Of a stretch of DNA of 37,126 nt, positions 32,108 to 37,126 are shown one piece after another. The position numbers and the translations under genes are program-made. The DNA is taken from contig DAOMFI010000015.1 in the NCBI GenBank assembly GCA_035429725.1, forward strand, positions 1-37,126, given 5' to 3'. The stretch comes from JALORV01 sp035429725. Its GTDB lineage: Bacteria; Pseudomonadota; Gammaproteobacteria; Burkholderiales; Burkholderiaceae_F. Position 1 is the first letter of the stretch; every line of letters begins with the position of its first letter. The notes beneath the pieces are model-generated. The model searched no databases and had not been told where the DNA came from. It saw nothing but the letters and a program-made list of their open reading frames with translations.

Positions 32108-32967
32108 TTCTGCTTTATCTCGCGCCGCTGCTGCGCTTCGAGAGAAAGCGTCGCGGTCGGGCGCGCCAGCAGCCGCGGGATGCCGATGGGATCGCCGGTT
32201 TCCTCGCAATAGCCGTAGTCGCCCGCTTCGATGCGCGCCAGCGACTGCTGGACCTTCTTCAGGAGCTTGCGCTCACGGTCGCGCGTGCGCAGCTCAAGTG
32301 CGTGCTCTTCTTCGATCGTCGCCCGGTCGGCGGGATCGGGCACGATGACCGTCTCGCGCAGGTGCTCGGTCGTCTCATCCGCGTTCTGAAGCAGTTCGCT
32401 TTCCATCTGCTGCAGCCGGTGCTTGAAGAATGCCAGCTGCTGCTCGTTCATGTACGCCGACTCGGGCATCTTCAGCAGTTCGCCTTCAGTAGGAAGACGC
32501 TTGCCGTTGACCATGACCGGCTCTTCGCTGCGCGTGGCCGAACGCGCCAGCAGGTATTCGTGAGCGGCAGCGAGATCCTTGGGGCTCGGCGCCGGGACCG
32601 GCCGCGGCGCGACCGGCGCAGGGGTGACACCGATTGGAGCCGGCGCAAAGGAAACCGGAGCCCGTTCGACCTTGACCGGGCGCGGGGCGGCCTTCTTCGG
32701 TGCAGGCTTCTCGGCGGCCACGGGCTGCGCCTTCGCCACCGCCTTGGCCGGTTTCGGCAAGGCCTTCGCTGGCACCTTGGTCGGCCTTGCAGGTGCCTTC
32801 GCCACCGGCTTGACCGGCTTCTTGGCCGCTTTGCCCTTGGCCGCCGGGGCCTTCTTGGCCGGAACCTTCTTCGCCGGCGTCTTCTTGGCCGGCGCCTTCT
32901 TCGGCGCTGCTTTCTTGGCAGCGGCCTTGGCCGATTTCTTGGCCGGCGCTTTTTTTGCTGCAGCCAT
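32092..32967 (-). CDS. dksA: RNA polymerase-binding protein DksA with Lys/Ala/Pro-rich N-terminal extension
   Basis: The C-terminal 150 residues are a full DksA, which binds the RNA polymerase secondary channel and works with ppGpp in the stringent response. The coiled-coil tip has DPADRATIEEE with the two key Asp, followed by LRTRDRERKLLKKVQQSL. The zinc finger has one Cys (Cys254, YCEETGD); the other positions are Thr, Ser and Ala, so zinc binding by four Cys is impossible. The first 130 residues are a low-complexity AAKKAPAKK-type tail like bacterial histone H1-like proteins. Total 291 residues, about twice the E. coli length. ATG 32967 with AGG site is chosen over GTG/ATG at 33027. It follows the COG0523 gene by 44 bases. 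Confidence 0.93.
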   Translation of the reverse strand: MAAAKKAPAKKSAKAAAKKAAPKKAPAKKTPAKKVPAKKAPAAKGKAAKKPVKPVAKAPARPTKVPAKALPKPAKAVAKAQPVAAEKPAPKKAAPRPVKVERAPVSFAPAPIGVTPAPVAPRPVPAPSPKDLAAAHEYLLARSATRSEEPVMVNGKRLPTEGELLKMPESAYMNEQQLAFFKHRLQQMESELLQNADETTEHLRETVIVPDPADRATIEEEHALELRTRDRERKLLKKVQQSLARIEAGDYGYCEETGDPIGIPRLLARPTATLSLEAQQRREIKQKMFGD

Positions 32968-33011
32968 CGTCTGGTTACCTCGTTGCGTCTTTGATCTGTG
33001 GAGAGCCGGAC

Positions 33012-33944
33012 TCAGCGCGCAAGGCACGCCTCAAGGCCCTTGAGAATGGTGTCCTTCGGCAGATTGCGCCCGATGAACACGATCTTGCTGGAAGGCTTCT
33101 CGTCCTTGCCCCAGGGCCGTCCGACATCCGCCCCCATGAGCATGTGCACGCCCTGGAAGATCATGCGCCGGTTGGACCCGTTCATGAAAAGCACGCCTTT
33201 ATACCGGAGCATGTCGGGACCGTAAACCTGGGTCAGTGCCCCCATGTATTCCTCGAGCTTCGCGGAGTCGAATGGTTTCTTCGACTGGAATGCGAAGGCC
33301 TTGATCGCATCATCATGATGATGGTGGTGATGGTCATGGTGATGATCGTGGTCATGGTCGTGTCCGCAATGCTCGTCATGCACGTGCTCATGATCATGTC
33401 CGTTGCCCGCCTTGGCGCGTGCCGCGTCCGGGTGCTCGGCCGCGAGGAACTCGGGGTCGATATCGAGAATCGCGTTGAGGTTGAAACCGCGCAGGTCCAG
33501 CACGTCCTTCAGCGGTATCTGTCCGAAGTTGACGGGCATGATCGGCGCGCGCGGATTCATGCGCACGATGCGTTCGCGCAGCGACGCGAGTTCGCCGGCG
33601 TCGACCAAGTCGGTCTTCGAAAGAAGGATGCGGTCGGCGAATCCGACCTGGTTCTGCGCCTCGACCTGGGCGTCGAGCGTGTCGTGGCCGTGCTTGGCGT
33701 CGACCACGGTGATCACGCTGTCGAGCAGGTAGTACGACGAGATGTCGTCCTCGATGAAGAACGTCTGCGTCACCGGGCCGGGGTTGGCCATGCCGGTGGT
33801 CTCGATGATCACGCGCTCGAAGTCGAGTTCCTTCGCCTCGCGCTTGCGCTTGAGGTCGGCAAGGATGCGAACGAGGTCGCCGCGCACCGTGCAGCAGATG
33901 CAGCCGTTGTTCATCTCGACGATCTGCTCGTTGGTCTCGGTCAC
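33012..33944 (-). CDS. COG0523/CobW-like GTPase metallochaperone, N-terminus in gap
   Basis: A G3E GTPase of the COG0523 group, linked to zinc and cobalt allocation. About 310 residues are visible. The metal motif NNGCICCTVRGDL with CxCC is intact, followed by IIETTGMANP, the SKTD guanine-specificity motif and, at about 33308-33402, a loop with over 20 histidines in Asp/Glu background. The C-terminal CobW domain ends in FIGRNLPKDTILKGLEACL. The Walker A segment, about 50 residues, is lost in the gap. An apparent fusion to the RlmI frame across the gap is an artefact. Zinc is the most likely metal from the His-rich loop; a substrate protein is not identified. Confidence 0.93.
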   Translation of the reverse strand: MTETNEQIVEMNNGCICCTVRGDLVRILADLKRKREAKELDFERVIIETTGMANPGPVTQTFFIEDDISSYYLLDSVITVVDAKHGHDTLDAQVEAQNQVGFADRILLSKTDLVDAGELASLRERIVRMNPRAPIMPVNFGQIPLKDVLDLRGFNLNAILDIDPEFLAAEHPDAARAKAGNGHDHEHVHDEHCGHDHDHDHHHDHHHHHHDDAIKAFAFQSKKPFDSAKLEEYMGALTQVYGPDMLRYKGVLFMNGSNRRMIFQGVHMLMGADVGRPWGKDEKPSSKIVFIGRNLPKDTILKGLEACLAR

Positions 33945-34044
33945 NNNNNNNNNNNNNNNNNNNNNNNNNNNNNNNNNNNNNNNNNNNNNNNNNNNNNNNN
34001 NNNNNNNNNNNNNNNNNNNNNNNNNNNNNNNNNNNNNNNNNNNN
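33945..34044. other. Assembly gap (100 N), real missing sequence probably over 700 bases
   Basis: Exactly 100 undetermined bases. RlmI lacks about 185 C-terminal residues and the COG0523 protein lacks about 50 N-terminal residues relative to their families. At least 700 bases are therefore expected here if both genes are intact, so the run is a placeholder. Confidence 0.97.
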
Positions 34045-34676
34045 AGCCGCCGGCTGTCACGTTGATCGATGTAAAAGCCGGTCTTGTGCCCGCGCCGCAC
34101 GTCGACGGTGTAACGCAGCCCGTGCTCCTGCACTTCGATCTGCATGGCGGGCTCGTCACCACGCAGCGCCCCGCTGATCGCGGGCAGTCCTTCGCGCACA
34201 CGCGCGGCGCCGTCGCTACGGTCATAGACGTCACGGCAGCCCGTCGCCGCCAGCAACGCGTCGATGAGGACGTCGCGCCAGGCATCGACACCCGCCGCCT
34301 GGAACTGCGTGACCAGTTGTTCGGCATAGCGATCTACGATCAGTCCGGGCAGTCCGTCCGCCTCGCCGAATACGAGGCGGACCGCCGTCGTATTGGTTGC
34401 CAGCGCGGCGCGTCGCTGTACTGCGAGCCGCACGCGCTCTGCGAGCAGATCCCCAGTCACGCGTGTGCTTTCGGTGAAGCTCCAGGCCCGTGCCCGGATC
34501 GACGAGCCCGGCGAATAGGCGGCCCAGGCGAGGAACCGGCCGTCGGCACCGCGCACCTCGACCGTGTCACCGGCGCCCGGACTGCCTTCGATGCGACCGA
34601 CGGCGCTGGCATAGATCCACGGATGCCGCCGCAGCAGTGACTTCTCCTTGCCGGGCTTGAGGCTGATCCGGCTCAC
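34045..34676 (-). CDS. rlmI: RlmI-like 23S rRNA cytosine methyltransferase, C-terminus in gap
   Basis: N-terminal 210 residues of a class I SAM-dependent rRNA methyltransferase of the RlmI family (m5C1962 of 23S rRNA). The PUA domain is at about 1-75 (GKEKSLLRRHPWIYASAVGRIEG), followed by the GLPGLIVDRYAEQLVTQF and TGFYIDQRDSRR motifs. The SAM-binding and catalytic cysteine regions should be in the missing 185 residues. No ATG is available in this frame; GTG 34676 gives the start MSRISLKPGKE. It begins 55 bases after the xerC stop. A related family (RlmK/YwbD) is possible, but the visible region fits RlmI. Confidence 0.87.
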
Positions 34677-34731
34677 GATGAAGCACTTCGGTGGCGCGCG
34701 GCGGCGCCAGACCGCCCCACTGCAGGCCCGG

Positions 34732-35661
34732 TCATGGCTTCCGCCTGGCGCGCGGATGTGCCGCGTCGTAGGCCTTGGCCAGATGCTGCCAGTCGAGCCG
34801 CGTGTAGACCTGCGTCGTCGAGATATTGGCGTGCCCCAGCAGTTCCTGCACAGCACGCAGATCACCGCTGGACTGCAGCAGATGCGAGGCGAACGAGTGG
34901 CGGAGGACGTGCGGATGCACGTGCACGCCCAGCCCGAGTTCGCGCGCGCGCTTCGCGAGACGGCTCTGCACACTGCGTGCCGTCAGCCGGCTGCCGCGCG
35001 CGGAGACGAACAACGCGCGCGCATCGCAGCCCTTGATCGATGCACGCGCGCCGAGCCAGCGCAGCAGCGCTTCGCGCGCCGGGCCGCCGATGGGCACCGA
35101 GCGTGTCTTGCCGCCCTTGCCCAGCACTGTTGCTTCACTGCTTTCGAGATCGATCCAGCTGCGTGAGCGTTCCTCGCCGGCTTCGGCGGCAAAGTGCTGC
35201 CAGTCAAGCGACAGCAACTCGGCCAGGCGCAGGCCGCTGGAATACATCAGTTCGACCAGGGCGTGATCCCGGGCCGCGATCCAGTCACCTTCGCCCTCGT
35301 GCGAAGCCAGGCGGACCGCCTGGTCCGCGGTCAGCGCCTTCGGCAGGCGCTTCTCCCGACGTGGAGCGCGGATTCCTGCCGCCGGATTGCTTTCGAGACC
35401 GTGGTGCTCGGCCAACCAGGCGAAGTAGGAGCGCCATGCCGACAGCGTGCGCGCCAGCGTTGCCGCCGACAAGCCCGCCCCGTGCAGGCGGGCGATGAAT
35501 CCACGTATGTCGTGCGCACTGAGGCTCGCCGGTGCGCGCCCCGCAGAGAGTTCCGCCAGCCGCTCAAGGTCGCGCCGGTAAGCCGCGATCGTGTGGGCCG
35601 ATGCGCGCCGTTGCGTTCGCAGCTCTTCAAGGAAGTCTGAGATCAAAGGCGCGAGAGGCAT
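34732..35661 (-). CDS. xerC: Tyrosine recombinase XerC
   Basis: Site-specific recombinase that, with XerD, resolves chromosome dimers at dif. The 309-residue product has an N-terminal SAM-like DNA-binding domain (about 1-90) and the catalytic domain with Arg145 (SGLRLAEL), Lys182 (GKGGK), His251/Arg254 (HVLRHSFASH), His277 (LLGHANIS) and Tyr286 (TQVYTRLD). ATG 35661 is one base after the DUF484 stop and begins the standard MPLAPLISDFLEELR; the frame is open for 46 further residues inside the DUF484 gene, not used. The dapF-DUF484-xerC order is conserved in proteobacteria. Chromosomal XerC, not an integrase. Confidence 0.96.
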   Translation of the reverse strand: MPLAPLISDFLEELRTQRRASAHTIAAYRRDLERLAELSAGRAPASLSAHDIRGFIARLHGAGLSAATLARTLSAWRSYFAWLAEHHGLESNPAAGIRAPRREKRLPKALTADQAVRLASHEGEGDWIAARDHALVELMYSSGLRLAELLSLDWQHFAAEAGEERSRSWIDLESSEATVLGKGGKTRSVPIGGPAREALLRWLGARASIKGCDARALFVSARGSRLTARSVQSRLAKRARELGLGVHVHPHVLRHSFASHLLQSSGDLRAVQELLGHANISTTQVYTRLDWQHLAKAYDAAHPRARRKP

Positions 35662-35662
35662 T

Positions 35663-36319
35663 TCAGGCGCGCAAGCGGGCCAGTGCTGCGCTCGCAAGTT
35701 CGGCGATGCGTTCGAGGAACGCGGTTCCCATCGTGATGTGGAAGCGATCCTTGTCAGCGGAACCCAGCACCAGGAGGCCGAAAGTTTTTGGGTCCGCACC
35801 CACTCGCAGTGGCAGCATGGCGAGGCTCTGCACCGCGGCGCCCTCTTCGAACCAGGTCGCCGCTTCGAAGCCCACGTTCGAGCCGCAAAACGGGACTCGC
35901 ATGCTGTTGGCCAGTGACACCGTGTCGGCTTCCACCGGCGCGGCGCACGGCAGCGCGGCGTATTGCGGCTTCACCGACCACAGCCGCAAGGCACAGTGCG
36001 GCACGCTGAAGCCCTCCTTCAGGGCCGTGACCACGGTGCCGGGCAGCGCCGCAGTGTCTTCTGTCAGAAGCAGCTGGCGCGCCCAGGCGATGAGGTTGGC
36101 AACGATTGCCTCGTTCTCCTGCCCGTGGCGGATCATCTCGGTGATGCGGCCCTCGAGCGACTTGATGCGTTCGCGCAGCATCAGCGACTGGCGCTCGACC
36201 AGCGAGATGGCCTGGCCGTTCTGCGGATGAGGCAGCTGCAGGCCCGTCAGCAGCTCGGGGTGCTGGTCGAAGAAATCCGGGTGGCTGGCCAAGTAGTTCG
36301 CGATGTCCTGGACTTGCAT
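35663..36319 (-). CDS. DUF484 family protein
   Basis: A 218-residue protein of the DUF484 family, probably GAF-like in fold. The N-terminus has the typical IANYLASHPDFFDQHPELL, a coiled-coil segment with LVERQSLMLRERIKSLEGRI, and the C-terminal FGLLVLGSADKDRFHITMGT. The family is conserved between dapF and xerC, yet its function is not known; a link to chromosome dimer resolution is only suggested by position. ATG 36319 has an AGGAG site five bases upstream. It lies ten bases after dapF and one base before xerC. Confidence 0.92.
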   Translation of the reverse strand: MQVQDIANYLASHPDFFDQHPELLTGLQLPHPQNGQAISLVERQSLMLRERIKSLEGRITEMIRHGQENEAIVANLIAWARQLLLTEDTAALPGTVVTALKEGFSVPHCALRLWSVKPQYAALPCAAPVEADTVSLANSMRVPFCGSNVGFEAATWFEEGAAVQSLAMLPLRVGADPKTFGLLVLGSADKDRFHITMGTAFLERIAELASAALARLRA

Positions 36320-36329
36320 GGGGCTCCTG

Positions 36330-37126
36330 TCAGAGTTCGATCTCGCCTTCAAAGACCTTCGTGGCCGGGCCCGTCATCATGACCGATCCGCCGTTCCACT
36401 CGATCGTCAGCACACCCCCGCGCGTCGCGACTCGCACGGGCGATTCGAGCATGCCACGCCGTATCCCGGCCACCGCGGCGGCGCAGGCACCGGTGCCGCA
36501 GGCCAGCGTTTCTCCGGCGCCACGCTCCCAGACCCGCAGCCGGATGTCGTGGCGATCGACGACCTGCATGAATCCGGCATTCGCCCGCTGGGGAAAGCGT
36601 TCGTGGTTCTCGATGAGCGGCCCTTCAGTGGCAACCGGCGCTTCGTCCACGCCGGCGACAAGCTGCACCGCATGTGGATTGCCCATTGAAAGCACCGACA
36701 GCCAGACCTCGTGCGTTCCTACGCTGACTGGCCACAGAGTGTCCTCATGCTCGCGGCGCGGCGCAAGGCCGGCGATGTTGAACGGCACCCTCTCCGGATC
36801 GAACATGGGCTGGCCCATGTCGACCGTGACCTCGCCGCTCGCGGCCAGACGCGGCTCGATGACGCCAGAGAGCGTCTCGACCCGTATTGACGACTTGTCA
36901 GTGAGCTGTTGATCGCGCACGAAGCGCACGAAGCAGCGCGCCCCGTTGCCGCACTGCTCGACCTCGCCGCCATCGGCATTGAAGATGCGGTAGCGGAAGT
37001 CGACGCCCTCGTTCGCCGAGGGCTCGACCAGCAGGATCTGGTCGGCGCCGACGCCGAAGCGGCGATCCGCGATGCGCCGTACCTGATCACGTGAGAGGTC
37101 GACCTTCTGACGCACGCCGTCAAGCA
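36330..37126 (-). CDS. dapF: Diaminopimelate epimerase, N-terminus outside window
   Basis: Converts LL- to meso-diaminopimelate for lysine and peptidoglycan synthesis. The frame stays open to the window edge; the last bases read LDGVRQKVDLS, which follows the usual start by about 20 residues, so the real N-terminus is beyond 37126. The GTG at 37115 is internal. Both active-site cysteines are present: QCGNGARCF and LACGTGACAAAV. The substrate-binding FNADGGEVEQ and MGNPHAV motifs are also seen. It probably heads the dapF-DUF484-xerC operon. Confidence 0.97.
   Translation of the reverse strand, partial: LDGVRQKVDLSRDQVRRIADRRFGVGADQILLVEPSANEGVDFRYRIFNADGGEVEQCGNGARCFVRFVRDQQLTDKSSIRVETLSGVIEPRLAASGEVTVDMGQPMFDPERVPFNIAGLAPRREHEDTLWPVSVGTHEVWLSVLSMGNPHAVQLVAGVDEAPVATEGPLIENHERFPQRANAGFMQVVDRHDIRLRVWERGAGETLACGTGACAAAVAGIRRGMLESPVRVATRGGVLTIEWNGGSVMMTGPATKVFEGEIEL

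Noticed and set aside
32630..32967. Repetitive sequence that might look like a CRISPR or tandem repeat
   Set aside because: It codes for the KKAPAKK low-complexity tail of DksA; there are no regular repeat-spacer units.
33012..34973. A 653-residue open frame joining RlmI and COG0523 sequence
   Set aside because: It runs through 100 Ns and through the xerC-rlmI spacer; the two halves are different protein families, each cut by the gap.
34732..35661. Tyrosine recombinase as a sign of an integrated element
   Set aside because: Sequence and the dapF-DUF484-xerC order identify chromosomal XerC; no attachment site, phage or plasmid genes are nearby.

Overview
This is high-GC, gene-dense DNA from a Gram-negative bacterium, most probably a betaproteobacterium. 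The evidence is gene order: comF-trmL, LOG-gpsA-secB-grxC-rhodanese, gpmA, a degenerate M23 protein, ctpA and moeB lie together; argB-HAD phosphatase-slmA lie together; and dapF-DUF484-xerC lead towards hslVU. The DksA also has the single-cysteine form of the zinc finger common in this class. There are no rRNA or tRNA genes, phage, insertion sequences or CRISPR arrays. Two 100-N runs (29863-29962 and 33945-34044) are assembly gaps, so this is a draft or metagenome scaffold. Both window edges cut genes: ctaD at the left and dapF at the right.

Layout. 1-2556 (minus): terminal oxidase genes ctaD, coxB (with a fused cytochrome c domain) and a DUF2244 membrane protein. 2755-5493: a BON-LysM protein, bioC, then divergent comF-trmL. 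5495-8343 (minus): a compact run of rhodanese, grxC, secB, gpsA and a LOG-family protein. 8450-12907 (plus): gpmA, an EnvC-like murein hydrolase activator, ctpA with a good intrinsic terminator, then moeB. 12993-17377 (minus): argB, HAD phosphatase, sppA, slmA. 17520-17723 (plus): a tiny HMA-domain copper-binding protein.

17727-25300 (minus) reads as one long unit: CaCA-type cation antiporter, mnhAB (fused), mnhC, D, E, F, G, a PCuAC copper chaperone and a 58-residue basic protein. Six successive junctions overlap by 1 or 4 bases. It combines sodium, calcium and proton exchange with periplasmic copper delivery. 25463-28979 holds hslVU, with an unusually long palindrome-rich hslV-hslU spacer, and a protein with two tandem helical-plus-STAS modules.

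29218-33944 (minus) is the most interesting part. It holds a COG0523 GTPase with a histidine-rich loop, a DksA with a histone-H1-like Lys/Ala/Pro tail, a MacB/FtsX-type ABC ATPase and permease, a small exported Cys/His protein broken by the first gap, and an exported DUF3299-like protein. It resembles zinc-limitation loci known from pseudomonads, but I found no Zur box. Two composite hairpins with nearly the same core, one before hslU and one over the dksA stop codon, look like a dispersed palindromic element. The right end carries rlmI (cut by the second gap), xerC, DUF484 and dapF.
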